Positions 44,841 to 52,220 of a DNA stretch of 64,000 nucleotides are shown here, piece after piece. Below the pieces are notes generated by a model that was given only the letters and a program-made list of their open reading frames with translations, was not told where the DNA came from and ran no database searches. Numbering within the stretch: position 1 is the stretch's first letter; every line of letters starts with the position of its first letter. This stretch comes from Anaerolineaceae bacterium (GTDB lineage Bacteria; Chloroflexota; Anaerolineae; Anaerolineales; UBA11657), in the NCBI GenBank assembly GCA_003569365.1, contig BGOS01000016.1, positions 93,948 to 157,947 on the forward strand, given 5' to 3'. The position numbers were made by a program, and so were the translations under genes.

Positions 44841-45453
44841 CGGTTGGACCGTGTCCGGGCAGCATTGCCAGAATTAGCAGCAGGGTTCCGGCCCCGATGT
44901 TGATCATGCCCGCAATTGTGGAAGTTGTTCTGAAACCAAATACGGGCACTAAAAGGAAGCCGCTTGCAAAAGCTCCAAGCGCGGATCCAAGGGAACTGAC
45001 TGAATAAAGGGCAGCGCTTCTGCTTCCGACCATTCGCGGTTCTCTGATCAGGAGGCTGTTCAAAAATGGCCAAATCGCTCCGAAGAGAATTGTTGGCGGC
45101 AGCAGAACGGTGAAGAAAAGCAGCAGGGTGCTGAATTGGTTGGGTGGGAGGGAAAGGTAGACACTGTTGATGGCGCTAATGAGGGTGGTGATGGATATTC
45201 CGTACAGTCCGATGCAGAACTGTATGAGTGCAAGCTGTACGAGTGGTTTATTTGTGGTGTCTGCTTGGTTGCGCAGTACAAATGCACCGATAGAGAAGCC
45301 CAGCAAAAATGCCGCAAAGATGGTGGATGTGGAGTAAAGGGTAGAGCCGAATATTGTCTGGAGCAATCTCGACCACACAACTTCATAGATCAAAGCGGTG
45401 GCGCCGGATAGTCCAAAGACCAACAAGAGTACACTGCGGTGAAGTTTGGTCAT
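44818..45453 (-). CDS. Six-helix N-terminal half of the membrane spermidine-synthase family
   Basis: 211 residues from ATG 45453; the long track frame to 45981 is spurious upstream of this. SGATALIYEVVWSRLLQTIFGSTLYSTSTIFAAFLLG is the hallmark first helix pair of fused MFS/spermidine-synthase proteins, yet the protein ends after six helices with GPTDANQHKL. The next gene supplies another helical block plus the enzyme-like domain. So what is usually one polypeptide is divided between two translationally coupled genes. Confidence 0.78.
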   Translation of the reverse strand: MTKLHRSVLLLVFGLSGATALIYEVVWSRLLQTIFGSTLYSTSTIFAAFLLGFSIGAFVLRNQADTTNKPLVQLALIQFCIGLYGISITTLISAINSVYLSLPPNQFSTLLLFFTVLLPPTILFGAIWPFLNSLLIREPRMVGSRSAALYSVSSLGSALGAFASGFLLVPVFGFRTTSTIAGMINIGAGTLLLILAMLPGHGPTDANQHKL

Positions 45454-45900
45454 TGAACTGTTTGGGAAAACCAAACTGACTGAGTTTCCTGCGTGGAGTT
45501 TAAGGCTTTTTAATAACTTCGGGATAACTCGTCTGGTGGGCAAGGCAACGGCATGAGTTTTATTCAGGCAGCTTGGTTGTTGGATGATGCGGGGCGCGAG
45601 GTGCGCAAGGCCTGAGATTGCTGTGATTTGCGCGCTTGGGGCACGGCGCTGCGCAGCTGGCGAAAACGCCTTGCGCTCGCACGTGCGCATTTTCTGAGCA
45701 GCACCGATTAGTGCAACGCAAGGCAGCATCCGGAAGCCGCATACTCGCTGGGCGCCTGAATTCCGGCTGCGCAACCTCCCCGGCTGGTGACAGTGGGCAG
45801 CATAGATGACTAGACGCGGTATGGCGTGACGACAGTGCGCATGTATCCGGCGGAGTGCAGTTGGTGTTTGGGGCTGCGGGGCGCCGGTGGAGTAGTGGCG
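45454..45900. other. Non-coding region upstream of the gene remnants
   Basis: About 450 bases holding the presumed minus-strand promoter of the spermidine-synthase-like pair near its left end. I see no intact gene, RNA or repeat in the rest; the ORFs listed there have no coherent protein character. Confidence 0.45.
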
Positions 45901-46178
45901 ATGAACGCGACAACAGGGAGATCGGTGATCGTAGTGGGCGCAGGAATGGCAAGATTGGTGGCCGCTCTGCAAGCCCAACAACTTGGCGGGCAGGTAACAC
46001 TGTTGGAAAAGGGCAACGCGCCCGGTGGTTCGTTGGCGCTATCGGGCGGTACGCTGCGGTGCGCCAGAGCTATGCAGATTTGCGCCGCCTCGTGCCACGT
46101 GGTGATAGATTTGCGCGGGTCGCGGTGTATCAGCGCTGGCAGCCAGAACGGAGTGCGGCGTATCAAGTGGTGCGTTAG
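45901..46178 (+). pseudogene. Remnant of an FAD-dependent oxidoreductase N-terminus
   Basis: From ATG 45901 the frame gives the FAD-binding Rossmann start RSVIVVGAGMARLVAALQA and VTLLEKGNAPGGSLALSGGT, typical of succinate dehydrogenase/3-ketosteroid-dehydrogenase-like flavoproteins. After about residue 50 the homology-like sequence (YADLRRLVPRGD) continues in a different frame and stops at 46178. The frame change and missing body show a decayed fragment. Confidence 0.65.
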
Positions 46179-46203
46179 AATTTGGCATTGCAGCTGGCGC
46201 GGC

Positions 46204-46303
46204 GCGTGGGTGCGCCTGGTCGGCTTCATCACAGAGCCAGCGACGGTGCGACAGATACTGGCGCATGCCGGCGAGCCAACAACTGCATTGGTCCCGCGCA
46301 ACC
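46204..46303 (+). pseudogene. Probable transposase C-terminal remnant
   Basis: The segment WVRLVGFITEPATVRQILAHAGEPTTAL resembles the conserved C-terminal end of a transposase group (IxxIAFITEPxxVxxILxHLGEP), with no upstream catalytic domain. It directly follows the flavoprotein remnant and precedes a kinase remnant, as expected where an insertion sequence mediated rearrangement. A database search was not possible. Confidence 0.4.
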
Positions 46304-46483
46304 GAGCGACTCTGGTGTCGCGCCCAAGGGCCGGGCAGCGGCCTGGGGCTGTCGATTTTGCAGGCCATCTGCGAGCGCTATGGTGCAGTGTTGAAACTTC
46401 AGCGCTGGACCATCGGCGGACTGATGGTTTGCCTAGCACTAGCGCTGGCGCCTACGTCAAACATTCACCAACTGTCCATATAG
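46304..46483 (+). pseudogene. Remnant of a sensor histidine kinase C-terminus
   Basis: In this frame ERLWCRAQGPGSGLGLSIL, followed by QAICERYGAVLKLQRW and GGLMVCLALAL, matches the G-box region of histidine-kinase ATPase domains (GxGLGLxIV). Nothing of the dimerisation domain, the phosphorylatable His or the N-box is present. It is a truncated end. Confidence 0.6.
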
Positions 46484-46520
46484 TTTATCCGTCAGATCCG
46501 CATTCAAGCAGGGACAACAG

Positions 46521-46895
46521 ATGCCAAAACTAACGCAGATGCGCAGCGTGCTTGCTGTCAATGACCTCCAGGCCTCGGTCGCCTTCTACTGCGACCGTAT
46601 GGGCTTCGAGATTGATCTCGAAACCGAGGGCTGGTGTTTTGTCTCACGCGACAACTTCATTCTGATGCTGGGTCACTGCCCCGACGAAGTGCCCGCCAGC
46701 CAGATCAACGATCACTCCTACTTCGCCTACATCGAGGTCGACGACATCGATGCATTGCATCAGGATTTCTTGGCGCGGGGATTGTCGGCCCTCCCCGGCC
46801 CACAAAGTCAGCCCTGGGGCATGCGTGAGTTTCTAGTCAAAACGCCCGATGGCCACCGCATCATGTTTGGTCAAGCCGTGCAAAAAGTGGGCTAA
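46521..46895 (+). CDS. VOC (glyoxalase/bleomycin-resistance) family protein
   Basis: 124 residues with two beta-alpha-beta-beta-beta halves: VNDLQASVAFYCDRMGFEIDLE and, later, YIEVDDIDALHQDFLARG, then WGMREFLVKTPDGHRIMFGQ. Metal ligands are plausible, but substrate cannot be told; family members include dioxygenases, epimerases and drug-binding proteins. Codon use (GAC, CTC-rich) differs from the resident style, and with the next gene it may be a recent arrival. Confidence 0.8.
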   Translation: MPKLTQMRSVLAVNDLQASVAFYCDRMGFEIDLETEGWCFVSRDNFILMLGHCPDEVPASQINDHSYFAYIEVDDIDALHQDFLARGLSALPGPQSQPWGMREFLVKTPDGHRIMFGQAVQKVG

Positions 46896-46938
46896 GCCCC
46901 TGGCTAAATCATTTCTGGCGCTGCGTTAGACTGAGCGC

Positions 46939-47727
46939 ATGCCCGAGGGCCACACCATTCATCGGCTGGCTCGACTGCTTAACGGTTCACTTGCTGGCAA
47001 ACCTGTTCGGGCATCCTCGCCACAAGGGCGTTTTGCAGACGGTGCCGAGAGACTTGACGGTCTTACACTGCTCGGTGCTGACGCTTGGGGCAAGTACCTC
47101 TTCTGTAATTTTGACTCGGGAGAGGTACTGCACGTTCATCTTGGTCTGATCGGCAAGTTCCGCGCCCGGAAAGCGCCAATCCCCGACCCTGTTGGAGCTG
47201 TGCGCCTGCGCCTACAGAACGGAGCCATCGCTTGGGATCTGTCTGGGCCCACTCGTTGCGAGATTATCAGCCCGATCGAGCAAGAGCAAATTTGGTCCCG
47301 GCTCGGCGCCGACCCGCTGCGTTCCGATGCCGATGTAGCAGCTGCCCGAGACAAGTTCACTCATTCAAAGCGCGCTGTGGGGGCTTTAGTTCTTGATCAA
47401 TCGGTGGTGGCCGGAATAGGCAACGTCTATCGGGCGGAACTGCTATTTTTGTGTGGCATTCACCCAGCCCGCCCTGCAAACAGTCTCACTGAGGAAGAGT
47501 TTGCTCAGCTCTGGAGTGAAACGGTGCGCCTGCTTCGCCTCGGCGAGCGCATGGGTCGCATTGTCACCACTGACCCGGCCGAGATCGGCGCTACCCGCTC
47601 GCGGATGAAGGCCGAGGAGCGCTTGTACGCCTATCACCGTCAGATTTGTAAGCGCTGTGGGTCGGGTATCGAGGTGCTCAAAATTGGCGGACGTCCGATC
47701 TGGTACTGCCCAAGCTGCCAGCCTTAA
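46939..47727 (+). CDS. DNA glycosylase/AP lyase, Nei (endonuclease VIII) type
   Basis: 262 residues starting MPEGHT, where Pro1 after Met removal and Glu are the catalytic residues; PEGHT rather than PELPE marks the Nei group. GNVYRAELLFLCGIHP gives the helix-two-turn-helix Asn, and the C-terminal zinc finger is CKRCG ... YCPSCQ. It removes oxidised bases and cleaves the strand. The form resembles actinobacterial Nei2, and its codon use differs from the neighbours, so transfer is plausible. Confidence 0.88.
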   Translation: MPEGHTIHRLARLLNGSLAGKPVRASSPQGRFADGAERLDGLTLLGADAWGKYLFCNFDSGEVLHVHLGLIGKFRARKAPIPDPVGAVRLRLQNGAIAWDLSGPTRCEIISPIEQEQIWSRLGADPLRSDADVAAARDKFTHSKRAVGALVLDQSVVAGIGNVYRAELLFLCGIHPARPANSLTEEEFAQLWSETVRLLRLGERMGRIVTTDPAEIGATRSRMKAEERLYAYHRQICKRCGSGIEVLKIGGRPIWYCPSCQP

Positions 47728-47901
47728 TCGGTTGGCTCTGTGGCGTGTTTCTCAGCCGTTGCCAGGTTGAAATTTACGCAAAGTAACGCAGCAAGCCCGC
47801 GGACGTGGGTTGTTCGATAGATGACTGCGGCTTGTATTTTCCATCCTTTACCAAAGTAATCTGGATTGGCAGCCCCAATTTGGTCGAGGTGTTTCGAAAT
47901 T

Positions 47902-47940
47902 GAAAAAGAAAAACCGGGCAGGTAAAATTACCTGCCCGGT
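47902..47940 (-). terminator. Strong intrinsic terminator of the FAS1 gene
   Basis: On the minus strand ACCGGGCAGGTAA pairs over about 13 bp with TTACCTGCCCGGT, followed by TTTTTCTTTTTC. It lies 36 bp after the fasciclin stop. Confidence 0.9.
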
Positions 47941-47976
47941 CTCTTTCAAACCACATTCTGGCGGAGAAGTGATTGT

Positions 47977-49218
47977 TTACTTGGGCAGTAGTACTGCATC
48001 GATCACGTGGATCACGCCATTGGAGGCCGCGATGTCTGTGATAACTACCTGAACCGTTCCGTTCAAGTAAACATTGCCGTAGTTCTCGGAGATCTTCAAA
48101 TTCTGGCCCAACACTGTCGGGGCGCTGGAGAGACCAACCACATCGGCCGCCATCACCTTGCCGGAAACCACGTGGTACAACAAGATGTCCTTCAGCTGCT
48201 TGATGTTGGCAGGCTTGAGCAAATTCTCGACGGTGCCAGCGGGCAACTTTGCGAAAGCATCGTCAGTTGGCGCGAAGACCGTGAAAGGACCGGCTCCGCT
48301 CAGTGTTTCCACCAACTCAGCGGCTTGTAGAGCGGCTACGAGGGTGGTGAAGCGACCGTCCGCAACCGCGGTATCGACAATCGTGCCGACCTGCGCTGGA
48401 GGCACAATAACGGTGTCGATTACGTGGATAACACCATTGGATGTTACGATGTCGGTAATGATCACCTGAGCATCATTGATGTAGACGTTGCCCATGTCTA
48501 CTTTGATGGCAACATCCTTGCCGAGCACTGTGGATGCGCTGGTAAGGCCGGTTACATCCGCGGCCATGACCTTGCCGGAAACCACATGGTAAAGCAGCGT
48601 GTCAATCAGAGCTTGTTTGTTCTCGGCTTTGAGCAGGCCTTCAACTGTGCCCGCGGGCAATTTGGCAAAGGCATCATTAGTCGGGGCGAAGACCGTGAAA
48701 GGACCCGCTCCGCTCAATGTTTCAACCAAATCAGCGGCAGTAAGGGCAGCCACGAGCGTCGTGAAGCGGCCGTCAGCTACAGCAGTGTCGACAATCGTGC
48801 CGACTTCCGCAGGCGGCAAAATAACACTATCGACGACGTGAATAACACCATTTGATGTTTCGATGTCGGTGATGATCACCTGGGCATCATTGATGTAGAC
48901 CTTGCCCATGTCAACTTTGATGGCAACATCCTTGCCGAGCACCGTGGACGCGCTGGTGAGGCTAGTTACGTCCGCAGCCATGACCTTGCCGGAAACCACG
49001 TGGTAAAGCAGCGTATCAATCAGGGCTTGTTTGTTCTCCGGCTTGAGAAGACCTTCAACAGTGCCAGCGGGCAACTTGGCAAAGGCATCATCCGTCGGGG
49101 CGAAGACCGTGAAAGGACCCGCTCCGCTCAATGTCTCAACCAAATCGGCAGCGGTAAGGGCGGCCACGAGCGTCGTGAAGCGCCCGTCCGCTACAGCGGT
49201 GTCAACGATGGTCCCAAG
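47977..49218 (-). repeat. Three 414-bp tandem units encoding FAS1 domains
   Basis: Units at 48805-49218, 48391-48804 and 47977-48390 each encode a 138-residue period. The first two are almost identical over most of their length at both DNA and protein level; the third shares only its first half closely. Confidence 0.85.
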
Positions 49219-49362
49219 CTTCGCCTCAGGTGCAGCTGTCGGTTCCGGTGCGGCTGTTGGTTGCGGCACCGCGGTCGGGGCGGGTGTCGGTGCAGGCGCA
49301 CACGCGGCAACTACAAAGGTTAGAACCAGTAAACTGGATACAACAATACTCGAACTTTTCAT
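47977..49362 (-). CDS. Lipoprotein with three tandem fasciclin (FAS1) domains
   Basis: 461 residues. A signal peptide ends in the lipobox VVAAC (Cys21); a Pro/Thr/Ala-rich linker ([18 protein letters not shown]) leads to three FAS1 domains at about 49-186, 187-324 and 325-461. Each has the H1 ([30 protein letters not shown]) and H2 ([12 protein letters not shown]) motifs and the central YHV. FAS1 domains mediate surface adhesion or binding. Domains 1 and 2 are nearly identical, domain 3 diverges in its second half, so a recent internal duplication is likely. GAGGAAG lies before the ATG; a strong terminator follows. Confidence 0.93.
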   Translation of the reverse strand: MKSSSIVVSSLLVLTFVVAACAPAPTPAPTAVPQPTAAPEPTAAPEAKLGTIVDTAVADGRFTTLVAALTAADLVETLSGAGPFTVFAPTDDAFAKLPAGTVEGLLKPENKQALIDTLLYHVVSGKVMAADVTSLTSASTVLGKDVAIKVDMGKVYINDAQVIITDIETSNGVIHVVDSVILPPAEVGTIVDTAVADGRFTTLVAALTAADLVETLSGAGPFTVFAPTNDAFAKLPAGTVEGLLKAENKQALIDTLLYHVVSGKVMAADVTGLTSASTVLGKDVAIKVDMGNVYINDAQVIITDIVTSNGVIHVIDTVIVPPAQVGTIVDTAVADGRFTTLVAALQAAELVETLSGAGPFTVFAPTDDAFAKLPAGTVENLLKPANIKQLKDILLYHVVSGKVMAADVVGLSSAPTVLGQNLKISENYGNVYLNGTVQVVITDIAASNGVIHVIDAVLLPK

Positions 49363-49744
49363 TTTCTAATCTTCCTCTAAATCTAGTGTCTGTCTGATTA
49401 GCTATGTGCACATAACTTCTTACACAGCCTGAGGAGTGTATGTCTTTTGAGTAGCACGCCCACAACCTTATACGCTCTCTAAACAGTCTTATGTTTTTGC
49501 AAAATATTTTAAATTGCACGGCATTGCCGCCTCTGGCACAAATTGAAACTCTTCTGCTTCACCAGCTGCCACCCTTGGGGAACGCACACATGCATTTGCA
49601 TCTGTGCATGCGGGACGGGGTGGTGGCGCAGGGGCGTTAGGGGCTGGTGTTTCGCGCGGCGCGGGTGGAGAAGCTTGTGTGCAGCGCGCCACGGTGTATC
49701 AACGCCGGCAGCTTAATTTGACCGCGGCTGGTGCGTAATAATTT
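49363..49744. other. AT-richer intergenic region
   Basis: 382 bases between two minus-strand genes. The right-hand half of the FAS1 promoter region must be here (GAGGAAG ribosome site at about 49371-49377 on the minus strand). No gene is supported; the listed small frames lack protein character. Confidence 0.45.
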
Positions 49745-50152
49745 TCAGAGAGGGGCCAGCGGTAGCACCGCGTCCACCTCAATTTCCAGCAAGCACTCCG
49801 GCGCGGCGAGCGCTGCCACTGCCAAAGTGGTGTTGACCGGCCGCACATCGGCAAAGAATTCATGGTGCACCTGCCCCACAGCCTCGATGTCCGCAATGTT
49901 TGTCAGGTAAACGCGTACGCGCACTACATCGCGCAGGCTCGCTCCGGCCTGCTCCAGCGCGCGCCCGATCTTTTCGTAGATGTAGCGCGCCTGTGCAGCT
50001 GCATTACCGGGCGCGTGAATGCGGCCGGTGTGATCTGCGGCCACCGTCCCGGCGACAAACACCATGCCGCCAGCCACCACCACGCGGCTGTAGCCGAAGC
50101 GGGTTTCCCAAGGTGTGTTGGTGGAGATGTTGCGGCGTGGCTGTGAATTCAT
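49745..50152 (-). CDS. RidA family protein (enamine/imine deaminase-like)
   Basis: 135 residues. GGMVFVAGTVAADHTG, ARYIYEKIGRALEQAGASLRDVVRVRVYLT and the C-terminal substrate region ECLLEIEVDAVLPL match the YjgF/YER057c/UK114 fold. Archetypal RidA hydrolyses reactive enamines; the key Arg equivalent (usually VxRxCxxV/AxLP) is not evident (PECLLEIEVDA instead), so it may belong to an Rid subfamily with another activity. It has its own promoter upstream. Confidence 0.87.
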   Translation of the reverse strand: MNSQPRRNISTNTPWETRFGYSRVVVAGGMVFVAGTVAADHTGRIHAPGNAAAQARYIYEKIGRALEQAGASLRDVVRVRVYLTNIADIEAVGQVHHEFFADVRPVNTTLAVAALAAPECLLEIEVDAVLPLAPL

Positions 50153-50198
50153 AATGAGCGCGCTGGTTGTTTTACTTCAATATCGGGGTGCAAGTGAA

Positions 50199-50207
50199 AG
50201 TGTAGCA
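50199..50207 (-). promoter_or_regulatory. Extended -10 promoter of the RidA gene
   Basis: On the minus strand TGCTACACT combines TGn with TACACT, about 47 bases before the RidA ATG. It is the same pattern as the tRNA-Gln promoter. Confidence 0.45.
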
Positions 50208-50216
50208 GGCTGAACA

Positions 50217-50969
50217 CTAGCGGCTTTGCCAGAGGAGCAGTCCCGCTGCGGACAGCAGCATGGCCATCACTACACGCTCGAACCAAAGCTGGTTGAGGCG
50301 CACCACTAGGAAGCGCGCAGCCATTATCCCCAACGGTATGAACGGAAACACCCACCACAACGAAAGCAGGCGCGGCACATCTAATATTCCGGTATACAGA
50401 AAGCCCGGCACTTTGATTATGTTTATCAGGGTGAAGAAAAGCGTGGCGGTTGCAATGAATGTCCGCGGGGGCAGCTGCAATAACAGCATGTAAGCGTTGA
50501 AGGGCGGTCCCCCATTGTTAAATAAGCCCGAAGCCAGGCCCGCCAGGGCACCAGCTGCCGGCGCGTGCCAGCGGCTGGCGGTGTAGCGCCACTGCTGCAG
50601 CCGGTCGCTTAGCAGCTTGTAGCCTATCAGTAGCAGTACAAAAATTGCCAGCACCAGGCGCAACGCGGTGGGCGCCAGCAGCGTCAGTAGTGCGGTGCCG
50701 GCCAGCGCCCCCAGCGCACCGGGCAGCAACATGCGCCGCAAGAGCTGCAAGTCCCATTCCTGCCAGTAGGTATAAACCGCAAATGCATCGCCGGCCATCA
50801 ACATGGGCAGCAGCACGCCCACTGCCGTGGCGACTGGCAGCACCAGGCTGAGCAGCGGCACCAGCAGCGCTCCCAATCCGCTGAAACCGCCTTTGGCTGC
50901 GCCCACCAAAAAGCCGAGCAGTGCAATGAGCAGCACAACTTGCAGCGGGTCCTGGATCAGCACTGGCAT
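50217..50969 (-). CDS. TauE/SafE (DUF81) family membrane transporter
   Basis: 250 residues from ATG 50969; the longer track start reads through unrelated sequence. About eight hydrophobic helices with the family pattern VGAAKGGFSGLGALLVPLLSLVLP, GDAFAVYTYW and LASGLFNNGGPPFNAYML. Relatives export sulfite, sulfoacetate or related anions. The substrate is not evident; RidA follows after the stop in the same direction. Confidence 0.87.
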   Translation of the reverse strand: MPVLIQDPLQVVLLIALLGFLVGAAKGGFSGLGALLVPLLSLVLPVATAVGVLLPMLMAGDAFAVYTYWQEWDLQLLRRMLLPGALGALAGTALLTLLAPTALRLVLAIFVLLLIGYKLLSDRLQQWRYTASRWHAPAAGALAGLASGLFNNGGPPFNAYMLLLQLPPRTFIATATLFFTLINIIKVPGFLYTGILDVPRLLSLWWVFPFIPLGIMAARFLVVRLNQLWFERVVMAMLLSAAGLLLWQSR

Positions 50970-51177
50970 GAAAAAGGGGTGGGCTGGCGGTTGTGGATGC
51001 TTGCGCCCGGTAGGTTTGCGCGGCCTTGCGCAAGCTATTGCGGGCGGGCCGGCTACCGCGTATGCGCAGCAGTTGCTGGCGCCGCCCCATTGTAATGGAT
51101 GCGCGGTTTGGCGGCGGCGCGGGTGCGGTAACATCATGGTTCAGGTGCCGCCGCGGGTGGCGCAGGAGGAATCGTCC

Positions 51178-52110
51178 ATGCCAATTATGCGCAGCGTTCT
51201 GCTCGCAATTTCTGAAAATCGCTGGATGCGCGCACACGGGCAGCGCCTGTGGTTTGTGCGCCGCGCGGTAAGTGCCTTCATGCCGGGCGAGGAGCTGGAA
51301 GACATGTTGCGCGCAGCCGCAACGCAGGCGCCGCACAACATCGGCACAGTGTTCACGCGCCTGGGCGAGAGTGTTACGGAGTGGAGCGAGGCGGATTTTG
51401 TAATGCGCCACTATTTGGATGCGATGGAGCGCTGCCGCAGCGCCGGGGTGGGCAGCGAGCCTTCGGTGAAGCCCACACAGCTGGGGTTGGATATGGATGC
51501 CGGGCGCTGCCACCAGAACTTGCGGGCGCTGGCCGAACGCGCGCGCCAGCTTAATTCCTATTTATGGATAGACATGGAACAGACGGCGTATGTGGATGCG
51601 ACGCTTGAAATTGTGCGCCGGCTGCAGGCGGAGTTTGGCAATGTGGGCGTTTGCCTGCAGGCGTACTTGCACCGCACGATGGATGACCTGGCCGCACTGC
51701 GGCTGCTGGGTGTGGGCGTGCGGCTGGTAAAAGGCGCGTACAGTGAGCCGCCGGCGCTGGCGTTTCCGCGCAAGGCGGATGTGGACGAAAACTTTTTTCG
51801 GATTGCGGTGGCAATGCTGGCGCCGCTGGGGCGGCCGGCTGCATTCCGCGCGGTGTTTGGCACGCATGATGCCGTGCTGATTGCGCGCATCCGGGCGCAC
51901 TGCAAAGCCATCGGCGTGGCGGACAGCGCGCTGGAGGTGCACATGCTGTACGGCATTCAGCGCGCGGAGCAGCTGCGTCTGGTGCAGGCCGGCGTGCGTG
52001 TGTGTGTGCTGATTGCCTACGGCGCATTTTGGTTTCCGTGGTACATGCGCCGCCTCGCAGAGCGGCCCGCGAACGTGGGCTTTGTTATTCGCAGCATGTT
52101 TGCGCGTTAG
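51178..52110 (+). CDS. Proline dehydrogenase (monofunctional PRODH)
   Basis: 310 residues. ATG 51178 is selected for the perfect AGGAGG site 8 bases upstream. FAD-barrel motifs: KPTQLGLDM, LWIDMEQTAYVDATLEI, VCLQAYLHRT, RLVKGAYSEPP, VFGTHD, and VCVLIAYGAFWFPWYMRRLAERPANV, which holds the substrate Arg pair. It oxidises proline to pyrroline-5-carboxylate, feeding electrons to quinone. No P5C dehydrogenase is adjacent. Confidence 0.93.
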   Translation: MPIMRSVLLAISENRWMRAHGQRLWFVRRAVSAFMPGEELEDMLRAAATQAPHNIGTVFTRLGESVTEWSEADFVMRHYLDAMERCRSAGVGSEPSVKPTQLGLDMDAGRCHQNLRALAERARQLNSYLWIDMEQTAYVDATLEIVRRLQAEFGNVGVCLQAYLHRTMDDLAALRLLGVGVRLVKGAYSEPPALAFPRKADVDENFFRIAVAMLAPLGRPAAFRAVFGTHDAVLIARIRAHCKAIGVADSALEVHMLYGIQRAEQLRLVQAGVRVCVLIAYGAFWFPWYMRRLAERPANVGFVIRSMFAR

Positions 52111-52220
52111 CAGCCAGCCGGGCGCAGCGGCGGCCACATGGCTGCGCAACACTTGTTCCACCGCAATCTTATGTGCGCTGCGCCAAACCGTTTGCAACCC
52201 GTCGCCGTCGCAAGGCGGCG

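Noticed and set aside
45826-46533. 235-codon plus-strand frame as an intact gene
   Set aside because: It stitches together pieces that resemble three different families, parts of which are in other frames; better described as gene remnants.
52111-52220. Terminator between the convergent proline dehydrogenase and oxidoreductase genes
   Set aside because: Short GC-rich inverted sequences are present but none is followed by a T-run on either strand.
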